Of a stretch of DNA of 51,286 nt, positions 34,267-44,001 are shown piece after piece. Source of the DNA: Candidatus Adiutrix intracellularis. Lineage in GTDB: Bacteria; Desulfobacterota; Desulfarculia; Adiutricales; Adiutricaceae. A model generated the notes under the pieces. The model made no database searches and had not been told where the DNA came from. It saw only the letters and a list, made by a program, of their open reading frames with translations. Position 1 is the stretch's first letter; each line of letters begins with the position of its first letter. Made by a program: the position numbers and the translations under genes. The DNA lies in NCBI GenBank assembly GCA_001577715.1, contig LQAA01000143.1, positions 1 to 51,286 of the forward strand, given 5' to 3'.

Positions 34267-35231
34267 GGGCGTTTCCTCTCCCGGTCTTGGTTAGGGTCTA
34301 CCCGGGCGGGGGGTTGACCGAAAATAATCTGGCTAGGTTGGTTTTTTAGAAGCTCAGACAGTTCTCGTAGATTGTCTGATATGGTTTGTAGATTATTTAG
34401 AGTCAGTGGCAAAGCTCCTTGTGAGGAGCCCATTATTTGATCCAGTCGTTTTAGGAATTGCCGCATCTGTCGAGCTGAATTTCCAAGTTCCTGGCTCAGT
34501 GAGCCGCTGCCTTTGCCAGCTAGGTGGCTCATGGCGTTTCCGGCGTTTTTAATTTCCGCCAGGGCGCTGTTTAGGTTATTAGTTAGCCCGCTGGTTTCCA
34601 GATTAATCATTAGGCGGTCGACGGTCGCTAGTACATTTTTCAGATTAAGATTAAGGCTAACGAAGTCGATGTCGTTTAAACTTTTGACTAGGCGGCTTAC
34701 AGATTCGCCAATTTCAACTATTTTACTGGGACCGTTGGGGATATAAACCACCTGGCGCAGGTTTTCCAATTCCTGCCAGTGGATTAAATCGATAGGAGAG
34801 CCTGCCGCCGGAGGGTCTAAACTGTAGTCTAAATCCAGAAAACAGGTGCCGGTGACTCCCTGTAGAGTTAGGTAGACTTTGAGACCCCGTTCTATTTCTC
34901 TATTTAAATAATTGTAGATATTTCCTCCTTTTTCAATTTGGGCGGCCAGGGTATCCGGGTTTATTGTAAAACGAACTCGCACTAGAGGCTGGCCTGTCCG
35001 GTCATTAACCGAGGCCAGGGAAATAGCTGTGACCCGGCCCACGGTGAACCCTCTAAATTTGACCGGTGAATCTTCCGATAGTCCTTGCACTGAGCGGTTG
35101 AAAAGAGTTGCGCACTCTACCTGTTCCGAACCGATTTTTTCTCGTAGGCCGAAGATGAACAGGCCGCTCGTCAGTAAAAAAAAACCGGCTAGGGTAAAGA
35201 GACCCAGCTTGAAATAATTATAGTCAGGCAT
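34263..35231 (-). CDS. mlaD: MCE-domain protein (MlaD-like), lipid transport
   Basis: A 322-residue protein with an N-terminal membrane anchor (residues about 9-30), then an MCE domain at about 38-115 with SVQGLSEDSPVKFRGFTVGR and the VRVRFTIN strand. A long helical tail (about 180-300) with coiled-coil character follows, longer than in E. coli MlaD, as in PqiB/Mce-type proteins. MCE proteins form hexameric rings that guide phospholipids across the periplasm. It starts 25 bases after mlaF. No frame damage. Gene symbol by operon and family, not by strict orthology. Confidence 0.88.
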   Translation of the reverse strand: MPDYNYFKLGLFTLAGFFLLTSGLFIFGLREKIGSEQVECATLFNRSVQGLSEDSPVKFRGFTVGRVTAISLASVNDRTGQPLVRVRFTINPDTLAAQIEKGGNIYNYLNREIERGLKVYLTLQGVTGTCFLDLDYSLDPPAAGSPIDLIHWQELENLRQVVYIPNGPSKIVEIGESVSRLVKSLNDIDFVSLNLNLKNVLATVDRLMINLETSGLTNNLNSALAEIKNAGNAMSHLAGKGSGSLSQELGNSARQMRQFLKRLDQIMGSSQGALPLTLNNLQTISDNLRELSELLKNQPSQIIFGQPPARVDPNQDRERKRP

Positions 35232-35256
35232 GATTTATCTCCGGCTTTAAGTTATT

Positions 35257-36045
35257 TTAGACGCCCGGGATCGAAAGGGGACGGCGGTTAAAAAAAGCGG
35301 CTACAAAAGGTGGGCTGGTCATTTTGGCAAGCTCGACCGGCCGTCCGGTGGCGACAATGCCCTGGATTGTTCGATCTAGAAGAATAGCCCGGTCAACTAT
35401 ACTCATGATACTACCTAGCTCATGGGTTACTATCCCGAATGCAATGCCTAGATTGCGAGCTAGAGTTAGAATGAGCTGATCGAGTTCGGCTGAAGTAATG
35501 GGGTCGAGGCCGGCCGAAGGTTCGTCTAGAAAAATTAGGCCCGGTTCCAGGGCCATTGCCCGGGCTATGGCTGCTCGTTTACGCATACCACCCGAAATAT
35601 GGGCCGGGAGGTGATATTCAAATCCGTCCAGGCCGACTAGAGACAGCTTCAGGCGGGCCGCCGTTATAATTGATTCCGTCGACATGGTCGTAAACTTTCG
35701 CAGGGGCATTGCCACATTTTCTATAAGGTTCATTGAGCCAAAGAGAGCCCCACCCTGATACATCATGCCGAAAAGATGGCGGCATTGGTTTAAGTGCAGA
35801 CCTTCCCCTGCCCAAAGATCCCGTCCAAAGATAAAAATTTGACCTGCGCGAGGTTTTCTGAGGCCGATGAGATTTCGCAATACCGAACTTTTACCGCTGC
35901 CGCTACCCCCTAGAATACCAAAAATTTCCCCGGTCTCTATGGTGAAATTAAGATTGGTGAGAATAGGTGAGTCATTGTCGTAGGCCACGGTGAGATTGCG
36001 GACTTCTACCGGGGGGGATACGTTGAGGCTAGAGGTCGACAACAT
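35257..36045 (-). CDS. mlaF: lipid-transport ABC ATPase (MlaF-like)
   Basis: A 262-residue ABC ATPase: Walker A GGSGSGKSSVLRNLIGL, Q-loop around GMMYQGGALFGSMN, signature HISGGMRKRAAIARAMAL, Walker B GLIFLDEPSAGLDP and switch His in VTHELGSIM. The Y-Q-G-G-A-L-F-x-S sequence after the Q-loop is typical of the MlaF family. It powers lipid transfer together with the MlaE permease, which it overlaps by 17 bases. Intact. Confidence 0.94.
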   Translation of the reverse strand: MLSTSSLNVSPPVEVRNLTVAYDNDSPILTNLNFTIETGEIFGILGGSGSGKSSVLRNLIGLRKPRAGQIFIFGRDLWAGEGLHLNQCRHLFGMMYQGGALFGSMNLIENVAMPLRKFTTMSTESIITAARLKLSLVGLDGFEYHLPAHISGGMRKRAAIARAMALEPGLIFLDEPSAGLDPITSAELDQLILTLARNLGIAFGIVTHELGSIMSIVDRAILLDRTIQGIVATGRPVELAKMTSPPFVAAFFNRRPLSIPGV

Positions 36046-37144
36046 AGAAAATAACTGCGAAAAAACTGTCTAAAATAGCAATAACTACTATATTGGTCAC
36101 CACTCCGCTGGTCGTTGCCACACCTACCGCTCTGGGGCCGTCGCCGGCGGTGAGGCCTCTCTGGCAGCTGATGGCTCCGACGGTGAAACCAAAGACGAAA
36201 GACTTGAAAAAACCGATCAAAAAAGTGGCTAAGCTCACTCTTTCTATAGCTCGCACCCAATAGGCCGTCAGGGTGTAGCCCATGGCTAGAAGAACTAGGC
36301 TGCCGCCCATAATTCCTACGAAACAGGCAATCAGGGTTACGATAGGGGTAGTTAGAAATTGAGCCAGAACCCTGGACAAAGCTAGTTCGCGCACTGGTGA
36401 TAGTCCCATGGTGATGAGGGCGTCGACTTCTTCCGCGGCGCGCATGGCTCCGAGTTCGGCGGAAAAAGCTGAGCCGGAACGGCCGGCCAGAACAATGGCC
36501 GCGATGAGTGGGCCTAGTTCCCGCACCACCGAAATACCTACTAAAGTAGCTACATAAATTTCTGCTTTGAACATCTTGAGTAGCATGGCCGCCTGAAAAG
36601 CGATAATGAGTCCAACCAAAAAGGCTACTAGGGCCACAATAGGTACAGAATTGACTCCAGAGCGCTCAGCTACGGTTAGGACATTGCGCCAGTTAAAGGT
36701 CAGTGGGTGGATGGCCAGGCGAAAAAATTCCACTATCAGTTCGCCGGTAAAGGCGACCAGATTCTTTATATCTCGCCCCAGAGCTAGCATTGTCCGGCCC
36801 AGTTCTTCCATTATAGAAATTCGAGGCGGGGGAGGAGCCATGGGACGGGCTAGAGCCTCTCGGGCCAATTGGAAAATAGTTGTGAATCGTTCCGGTAGGC
36901 CGGTAGTCTTAACTGCCCAGCCCACCTTTTCGGCCCGGCTAATGGCGGTCAGAATCTGGGCTGAGCCGTTTAAATCCAGCGCGGTTACGCCCGTTAAGTC
37001 GAATATTAGAACACAAGTCGATTTAGCTTTCTTTTTTAGCAATGTCTCCATCGGTTGCCAGTTGACGACCGGAATGCCTACGAGCAGGGAACCGATCACT
37101 AGTACCCGAGCCTCCCCGATCTGTTCTTCGACCGTTAGATTCAC
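36029..37144 (-). CDS. mlaE: lipid ABC permease MlaE with N-terminal STAS domain
   Basis: A 371-residue protein. Residues about 5-95 form a STAS-like domain (VLIFDLTGVTALDLNGSAQI), which in E. coli is a separate protein (MlaB). Residues about 125-371 are an MlaE permease with SVPIVALVAFLVGLIIAFQA, VVRELGPLIAAIVLAGRSGS and AFSAELGAMRAAEEVDALI. The STAS-permease fusion is common outside the Enterobacteria. It begins at a GTG that overlaps the stop of the preceding frame (GTGA), so it was coupled to the now-split TctC-like gene. Intact. Confidence 0.93.
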   Translation of the reverse strand: MNLTVEEQIGEARVLVIGSLLVGIPVVNWQPMETLLKKKAKSTCVLIFDLTGVTALDLNGSAQILTAISRAEKVGWAVKTTGLPERFTTIFQLAREALARPMAPPPPRISIMEELGRTMLALGRDIKNLVAFTGELIVEFFRLAIHPLTFNWRNVLTVAERSGVNSVPIVALVAFLVGLIIAFQAAMLLKMFKAEIYVATLVGISVVRELGPLIAAIVLAGRSGSAFSAELGAMRAAEEVDALITMGLSPVRELALSRVLAQFLTTPIVTLIACFVGIMGGSLVLLAMGYTLTAYWVRAIERVSLATFLIGFFKSFVFGFTVGAISCQRGLTAGDGPRAVGVATTSGVVTNIVVIAILDSFFAVIFYVVDL

Positions 37145-37998
37145 TGGGTCTCCAACAAGTCGAAATAATTTAATAGTTTTTCTTGCCGCTTATATTTCTG
37201 GCTCAAAAGGACCTTGGAACTTTCAATATCCTCTAGGTAAAGTATGAAGCTTGTCGCAGGGATGTGTTTGGTAAGTTCATTTGATTTCAGAAATTTGGTG
37301 ATAGTCGCCGACAGTCGGCTATAAATCCGCCAGTTAACTTCAGTCGGAAGGTAAAAGGCGAATAGGGGAGGTGGGGTTAGGTCCAAACCTAGGGTTTCCA
37401 AAGTGGGTAGTATTTTTGCGCCGAGAACCATTTTATTGGTCAAGAGGGTCAATATCTTGAAAGACGAAACTTTGGGGTAGTTTTTAAAAGCGCCCCATGG
37501 CATAACCATGAAGTCAATTTGGCTCTGCAGTAAAACTTTGGGGTCCAGATGTTTCATCGGGGTCATGTTTCAGGTAAAGCTAAAGCCGAGGGCTCGGGCC
37601 GCCTCCACGATCGTCAGGGTGGCGGGATTAATCATTTTTAATTGGTCATATTTCGCCAGGCGTAAATTTTCGAGATCATAGTTCTGAGTCGGATTTTTCG
37701 AATTAGTTTCTGTCACGTTGTTTTTTGCGATGACGACATATGGTACCTGCCAGCTCGTAGCTATTGGAATGCCGTCGCCTTCAGTTTGAGCGACTAAGTG
37801 CACCCGGACCTTCAGTTTCAGGTCGAGTCTGACTGTCAGAAATTCCAGAATAGTTGCTTGGGGGTTGGGAGTTTGTATCCAAAGTAGGGCCGGTGAAAAG
37901 AAGATCACTAGAGTCAGCCCCAGTCTCGGCCAGACACTGCAAGTCGTACCTCTAGCTGAAAAGCAGATCAGAGTCTTCAGGGGGGTTAAGAGTTCCAT
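37141..37998 (-). pseudogene. TctC/Bug-type solute-binding protein split by one in-frame stop
   Basis: Two frames of 142 and 141 codons lie in the same reading frame, separated by one TGA (37570-37572) and one codon. Joined, they resemble a tripartite-tricarboxylate-type periplasmic binding protein: a hydrophobic segment (LGLTLVIFFSPALLW), EFLTVRLDLKLKVRVHLVAQ, GDGIPIATSWQVPYVVIAKN, then PMKHLDPKVLLQSQIDFMVM, ILPTLETLGLDLTPPPLFAF and a helical C-terminus. The N-terminal lobe is short. TGA is used as an ordinary stop elsewhere (hflK), so recoding is unlikely. The family call is tentative. Position before mlaE suggests a periplasmic partner of that operon. Confidence 0.5.
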
Positions 37999-38353
37999 CG
38001 GGCTATCTTTTCCGCCAAGGTGGCGCCGTCGTTCGCCTGAGTTTTAAAATAGGGGGTTACCAGGGTCAAATTTCCTTTCTCTGGGTTATTCGCTGCTAAG
38101 TCATCTGAGGATAGGGCTTCCCGAAAGATACCCAGTAGATCGTCGAAAGACTAGTGTTTATCTAGAAATCAGTTAGCGGCAGCCGTGTAAAAAATAGCTA
38201 CCACTTGAGTTTCAAGCCCGTATAGTGAATCTGCCCGGCTGAAACCTTAAAGCCAGCTCGTCGGGCCATTATCTCTAGGAACTGTAAAATTACTAGTTGT
38301 TTTTTGTTATGTGGTAAAGCTTTAATTAGTCGCTGCTTCTCTATTTCGGCCAT
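37986..38353 (-). pseudogene. small conserved-type protein, frameshifted
   Basis: From an ATG at 38353 the frame reads MAEIEKQRLIKALPHNKKQL then VILQFLEIMARRAGFKVSAG before failing near 38215. Another frame resumes near 38147 with DDLLGIFREALSSDDLAANN and ends LTLVTPYFKTQANDGATLAE-KIARWNS at 37986. The stop overlaps the ATG of the next gene. I do not know a function. The frame break makes it dead or nearly so; it was probably the first gene of the mla transcript. Confidence 0.5.
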
Positions 38354-38489
38354 GACATATAGAGCTCCTTATAAAAATTAAATACAATATGTTGAGGCAA
38401 AAATATTCTTCATTATATGTCTTGGGGCAAGGCTAGTCAAGAAAGACCTAAATAGAACTACTGGTTCAATAGTTTTTTCCGCCTTTTTT

Positions 38490-39700
38490 ACGGTAGTTAA
38501 TCCTTTAAAAGTGTTTTAAAACAAGTATTAACTTAAGCATTGCGGGTTCTATCGGTGTAAAACGTGGTCAAAAGTTTCAAAATCACTAGATGCAAATAAA
38601 GCTTTACCACCCGTATCCAATTTATGAAGTTGAAAATAGCGTTGGTTATGAGGGCGTTGATTCTATCTCCCAGGGTTCTTTTCAGGAAAATTCGAAACGT
38701 TTAAAAACCTAAATTAATATGCCTGACAACTGATTCTATTGCACTATGTTATGTGTTGTGGATTTGTTTTTTATTTTGTAGGTTCGTTAATTTTTTAACC
38801 TTGATTCTCTGGGGCTAATATTTGGACTCTTTCAACTGTTCTGTGATCTTGATAATTTCGATTACAAATTCTTAAATCTGGTTTATAGTTTAATTTTTTG
38901 GCTATTTATTTGGATTATAGCTTCAAGCGTAATACTAGCTTAGAGGGTCCGGTTAAATTTTTTTTAATAACTATAATCATCTTGTAAGTCTTGATCACCG
39001 TTATTAAGACTTTCGAGCTGAATTCATAGTTCTCGTATTTTTTATCTTTGGCGATGTAGGGTGTTTTCGGCTTATGTAAACTGTAAAAAGTAGTTTTATT
39101 TTTTTACTGTTGGAGTAAAAGATATTTGAAAACTTAAATTATTTTTGGTAAAATTCTAAATTAGCTGCTAATTTGTTCCCTTAATTTTACGAAATAAGAT
39201 CAAGGTAATAGTCTTAAGGCAGCTCTTGACTTTCTTTATTTCTTTGTTCTTTTTAGGACTCTTGTAGAAACTTATCGTTTTGATAATTTTTTATCTCTTT
39301 TTTGTAGCTATAGTATAAAGAAAAACTTGTAGACTATACTATACTTCTAAAGGCGAGTTATTACTTTTATTTACGATTTAGAACTAGTTAGAAAGACAAT
39401 ATTTTTTGAATAGTATTGTTAAAGAGAACTTCTTCCTCAAGTACTTTCTCCTTATGCAATAAAGTAGATACCTTAAAATTTTTCTCCACCTATTCAATTC
39501 CATATGTTAACGAAAATAAGTTAGATTAGATGATGCGTGCGATTCGGCCCATTGAAAGGTTGTCTTTCAACAAAAAGATAAAAGTGGTATTTTTTAAGCC
39601 AGTTGTAAGTAAGCATCTTGAGGGTCAATTTACTCTGATAAATTTCCTTTAAACAAAACGCTTTACCCTGATTATTGTGATGGTAACCTCATACATACCT
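38490..39700 (-). mobile_element. IS5-type transposase relic, second copy
   Basis: The minus strand repeats the relic at 19297-20035 over its C-terminal two thirds. LHKPKTPYIAKDKKYENYEF and SSKVLITVIKTYKM are read near 39080-38970, and LKRTLGDRINALITNAIFNF with INWI near 38690-38620. More of the N-terminal third survives here (39100-39700), with pieces such as LIFVNIWN and IGGEKF that fit the R-W-R-x-R-I-G block. Every frame is broken. The 38354-38490 flank shows no gene, and 39700-40300 contains only AT-rich sequence. Confidence 0.78.
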
Positions 39701-40299
39701 TGAAAAAAGAGAGTGTTTCGACTGAATTTTAAGGTACCCCCTGAACTATATGGTCGAAATTATACTACGATTACTATAATTAGTTGATTAAAAATCAAGT
39801 GATTAACATATTTTTAAGGGTCGACTATGATATAATTCCTGTTAAATGGGTTTGTATTGCGATGCTAAGGGTCCCTCAGCTATATCGGCGAAAGTTGAGT
39901 AGCAACGATTCTCATTGGGTACATTTTGTCTTGGGCTTGGTAAAATATATTTGAAGCTATAGTAAATTATATTAAAATATAGTAACTATTCAGTTGGGTT
40001 AGTCAATGAGTAGATGAAAATAGGGAGCTTTTTATGGAAGAGTAAGTTGAGAGTTTTAGAAGGGGGGTATTATTTTTATGGCATGTAGAGAGATGGACTC
40101 TAATGTGGTAGAATATTTTCGCTACACTCCAAATTTTGGAGTGTTCCGATATTTTTTTCTGTACTCTTATCATTCGAAGGTCTTTTTCGGTTAAGTTATT
40201 GGTAAAAGGTATGTCTTTGCGGACCGCGAGTAGTGTACTGCTATTCTTTAAATTTTTTTGGTAAGCGTTCTATGAGAAGCATACATAAGGTGATAAGGA

Positions 40300-40900
40300 G
40301 TTCGATGGTTATTTTAAGGGTAACTGGTAGAAAAGTCCCCATCGTCTGATATTATTAATTCCTATCACTAAAAGAAGCGTGGTAAAGAAGCGTAAAGTTA
40401 GAGTGCAACTAGGAGCCGAATCAGATTAAGATAACGTACAGCAACAAACTGGACTGGTTATCAAACCCCGGCGGATTACCAAATATTGTGGAGACGCCTA
40501 CCGTTGTAAATATTGTGGAAGGTCTTGCCGTGGTCAGATACCGACTTAAGTTATCGACACTGGGTCTATAGTCTCAAATCTATCTGCCAATTAGCTCTTT
40601 AAAGACAAGTCCTGTACTCCGTATTTATCTTTGTAGCCTTTTGTAGTCGAAGTACTGGGATGTTCTGTCAATCGTGGAGAAATAGTTAATGTCTGAAAGA
40701 AAGCCTCCGCTGCCATTAAGATTCTTTACGAAGAGGCTTTGAACGCTTTATCTGAACAGCCGTTGTTAAATATAGACGAAATCGGATATAAAGGAAATGG
40801 TCATCATTTGTGGACCTGGATTTTTTGGGTTACTTTCTTTAAGGTATATCGCTACCAAGAATAGATTAGCCTAGACAGATAGTTGCGGCCATACTGGTAG
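40300..40900 (+). mobile_element. IS66-type transposase relic, second copy
   Basis: Plus-strand homolog of 26760-27480. The stretch with GATATTATTAATTCC and AAAAGAAGCGTGGTAAAGAA matches the first copy. Translated pieces include ITKYCGDAYRCKYCGRSCRG (a four-Cys zinc-finger-like part better kept here), AAIKILYEEALNALSEQPLL and NIDEIGYKGNGHHLWTWIFW, the D-E-x-G-x-K catalytic block of IS66 transposases. The second Asp and Glu blocks are absent after about 40900. Confidence 0.78.
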
Positions 40901-42360
40901 TGATTATTTAATAATAGTAATTTTTGGCTAATTAAAGATTATATATCTGATGCCATTGGTACTACTGCTAAATCTATAGGAAGTTAAGTTTATTTAACGA
41001 TGGATGCAGTAGGTTAATGGAGGGTTACAGTTATAGCTGAGGTTGGTGGCGTGACTTCAGATCCGGAATCATTTAAATTTTGTAAAGGTTCGTTATCAGT
41101 GTTTAACAAGATAACTATTAGGTACTAATGGGAAGAGTTGAGTTGGCAAGTATACTAAATTTTACTATTGATGACTTTTAGTCTTTAACTATAGTAGCGG
41201 AGTTTCAGGAGATTAAGTTTTATAATTCTATCCTTCCTGAGCTAAAAACTGGCGTAAATGATAATATTGCACCAAGTGGTACTGTAGATCCTTTTTGTGC
41301 TAGTTTTGTGGCTAACTCTCCTGGTGGAGGTTGGTTAAAATAGTTTCGTGTTATAATAATAATTTCAATGAGTATTTAGTAACGTATTGCGTAGACGTTT
41401 TTAAACTGGCTAAAATAGAGTAATTATTAGCAGTAGTTGCTTATATACAGTTTATATTAATGGAATAACATAAATTAGGAAGGCTGTAGTTTTAGTGGCT
41501 AATTAGTTAACATCCTGTTCGGCTTGGAATAGTGAGAGGGTAGGGGACAGCAAGGTTTTCAATGTTGCTATTATCAATCTTGGTAGTATGTGTCAGTGCT
41601 CGAATTAGTCTTACCATTTGGAGGGGGGGATGTTTTTTGCCTAGAAGCTTTAAATTTTTTTGGTTTTGTTCATCTCTTCTTAGCCACTTGTTAGGGGCGG
41701 CGGTAATTTTTAAAACTTAGCGCGGGTAGTCTGGCGGTATGATTAGGGAAGAAAAGCTAAGATTGAGCACGGAAGCGGAGGTTATTTATTTTTTTTGTCA
41801 GGGCTTATTGACCAAGTTATACGAACTATCACTGTGGCAGTTTATAATTACGGTGAATTCCTTAAAACTAATAATTTAAAAGGTTGAAGATTAGGTTATC
41901 AATAATCTATGGTGGGCTATCTTTGTAAGCTTGGAAAGGCTACCACAGCGTAAACAAAAGTCGGAACCAGGTACTATCCAAATCTTCCTATGTACAAATA
42001 TCTACAACTTTAATCATGGGCCGGTTTATTTTTATAGAATTTATTGGCATAACCACCAGCACCCGCCTAAAGGTTTTCAGTAAACTACGAGGGGTATCAT
42101 TAAAATATTAATTTTCTCTCACTTTTTGGTAGCTTTAATCTTAACTCAATCCCCTATTTTGTCATTTTAATGAAAGTTTAGACTTCATAAAATATGAAAA
42201 ACTATTGCAATTCTAGATTCCTTAATCTATTAAAAAAGCTAAAATGATAACTGTGTGCGTTAGCTATTGACTATTTTAAAATAGGCCTTATATTAGTAAA
42301 CTGAAATAAAAGCTTTATAAGGGTTTATTTCTTTGGAGCTATTCTAAGTTAGGAGTTTTT
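40901..42360. other. eroded DNA with protein-like scraps, unidentified
   Basis: About 1.45 kb without a gene. Near 41160-41340 one frame keeps LNFTIDDF, LTIVAEFQEIKFYNSILPEL and KTGVNDNIAPSGTVDPFCAS, which looks like former secreted-protein coding sequence, but I recognise no family. The rest is AT-rich. AGGAG (42350-42354) at the end serves the next gene. No promoter close to consensus was found. Confidence 0.45.
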
Positions 42361-42735
42361 ATGCTAAAAAATATCGTCACCTGGGAGAACCGCCGGATTT
42401 TGACCGATAATCCAGCTACTAGCCCGGAGACCTATCAGCGTATTGGACGGGAGCTTTTGGACTTGGATCTATGTTATGAAGCCACTGAATTTTTTGCTCG
42501 GGGCGGAGATGACCAGGGCCTGAGGAAAATAATGAGTCGGGCAGTTGAAGGGGGCGATTTTTTCGTTTATCGGGGGGCTCTGACGCGTCTACGTGATAAA
42601 AACCCGGTGTACGATGATATTATAAAGCTAAGAGACAATGCGGAAAAGGGTGGCAAGATTCTCTACGCCGCTAAAGCTGCCGCTTATATTGAGGAAAAAA
42701 TCAAGCCGACTTTAGATACGGGTTTAGATAGATGA
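42361..42735 (+). CDS. conserved hypothetical protein upstream of dnaJ
   Basis: A 124-residue soluble protein, helical and charged, with no signal peptide. It carries [40 protein letters not shown] and a central Gly-rich turn. The spaced helices are TPR/HEAT-like in feel, but no repeat is clear. A good ribosome binding site (AGGAG) precedes the ATG, and its stop overlaps dnaJ by 4 bases (ATGA). Tight coupling and intact frame next to 4 kb of decayed DNA argue that it is a real gene, perhaps a co-factor of chaperone work (inference). Confidence 0.7.
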   Translation: MLKNIVTWENRRILTDNPATSPETYQRIGRELLDLDLCYEATEFFARGGDDQGLRKIMSRAVEGGDFFVYRGALTRLRDKNPVYDDIIKLRDNAEKGGKILYAAKAAAYIEEKIKPTLDTGLDR

Positions 42736-43868
42736 GTGCTAAGATTTGTTATTATGAAGTACTGGGAGTGGAACGCCAGGCTGACTCCGCTACTATTAAG
42801 AAAGCTTACCGGGGTTTGGCTCTGAAATACCATCCCGACCGTAATCCTGGCGACACCGAGGCTGAAATCAGATTTAAAGAAGCCGCCGAGGCCTATGAGG
42901 TTCTGAGTGACCCCGAAAAACGTCGGCTCTATGATCAATATGGTCACGATGGTTTGAGCCAGGCCGGTTTTTCGGGTGGATTTCAGGACTTCGGCGATAT
43001 TTTTTCGGCCTTTGGCAATATCTTTCAGGATTTTTTTGGTGGATCTGATTCTAGTGGTCAAACCCGACCTCGACGTGGTCGTGACCTGATTTATGAAATA
43101 GTTATTGAATTTACCGAGGCTTTTACTGGCGTTGAGCGGGAATTGAAAATCCCCCGTGAAGAAAATTGCTCAGCTTGCGACGGTAGCGGTTCTCAAAGCC
43201 GCCGTCGTTCAACTTGTCAGCAGTGTGGCGGCTCTGGTCAGATTTATCAGGGACGAGGCTTTATTCGCATGGCTAATACCTGCCCCATCTGTCGGGGTGC
43301 TGGGTCCATCATCGTTGATCCTTGCGATAACTGTAACGGCCAGGGGCGGCTAAAGCGGGTTCGAACCTTGTCTGTGAAAATTCCGGCTGGAGTCGATACC
43401 GGCACCCGGTTACGTTTGAGTTGCGAAGGTGAAGATGGGCATAACGGGGGGGCGTCGGGCGATTTGTTAGTGGCCGTTATTGTGCGTCACCATGAGTATT
43501 TCAGTCGCGAACATAATCATGTGCTGCTGGAAAGAAAAATAGATTTAATTACCGCCGCCTTGGGGGCGGAGATCGAAGTTCCCACCGTCACGGGCGAGAT
43601 TAGAACTTTGACTATTCCTGCTGGGGCTCAAAATGGTAAACTCGTTCGTTTACCCGGGCTTGGTTTCAAAAATCTTACCGGAGGGGGGGCGGGTGATTTA
43701 ATTATTTCGCTTATAGTTACCACTCCAGTGAATCTGACTGAGCGCCAGGAAGAATTGTTATTAGAATTTGCTGATTTGGAATTCCGTAAAACGGGCGACA
43801 CTCCCCTATCTCGTCTTGCTAAAAAAGCCCGACGCAAACTGAAACGGGTTTTAGCTTGCTTTATCTGA
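42732..43868 (+). CDS. dnaJ: chaperone DnaJ (Hsp40)
   Basis: DnaJ delivers unfolded clients to DnaK and stimulates its ATPase. The 378-residue protein has a J domain (residues 5-72) with the HPD in [10 protein letters not shown], a Gly/Phe region ([13 protein letters not shown]), and all four zinc repeats: [24 protein letters not shown] and CDNCNGQG. The C-terminal substrate domains include [16 protein letters not shown]. Full length and intact. dnaK and grpE are not in the window. No terminator is evident before prfB. Confidence 0.97.
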   Translation: MSAKICYYEVLGVERQADSATIKKAYRGLALKYHPDRNPGDTEAEIRFKEAAEAYEVLSDPEKRRLYDQYGHDGLSQAGFSGGFQDFGDIFSAFGNIFQDFFGGSDSSGQTRPRRGRDLIYEIVIEFTEAFTGVERELKIPREENCSACDGSGSQSRRRSTCQQCGGSGQIYQGRGFIRMANTCPICRGAGSIIVDPCDNCNGQGRLKRVRTLSVKIPAGVDTGTRLRLSCEGEDGHNGGASGDLLVAVIVRHHEYFSREHNHVLLERKIDLITAALGAEIEVPTVTGEIRTLTIPAGAQNGKLVRLPGLGFKNLTGGGAGDLIISLIVTTPVNLTERQEELLLEFADLEFRKTGDTPLSRLAKKARRKLKRVLACFI

Positions 43869-44001
43869 GATCATCCCTTTTTACCGGATTTTAGTTTTGA
43901 CCCTAGAATTTTTAGATGGATCTGAATCTCTAGGCATACTGTAATTATTCCAAATTGACTAAATCCGGATTAATCAATACTAGATTGACGAGAAACGCCA
44001 A

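Noticed and set aside
36606-37247. 213-codon frame antisense to mlaE
   Set aside because: Shadow of mlaE, whose domains are unmistakable on the other strand; low-complexity Arg/Ser/Thr composition.
37141-37998. TGA read as an amino acid (selenocysteine or Trp recoding) in the split TctC-like gene
   Set aside because: TGA ends several intact genes here, for example hflK, and no selenocysteine element is apparent after the codon. A nonsense mutation is simpler.
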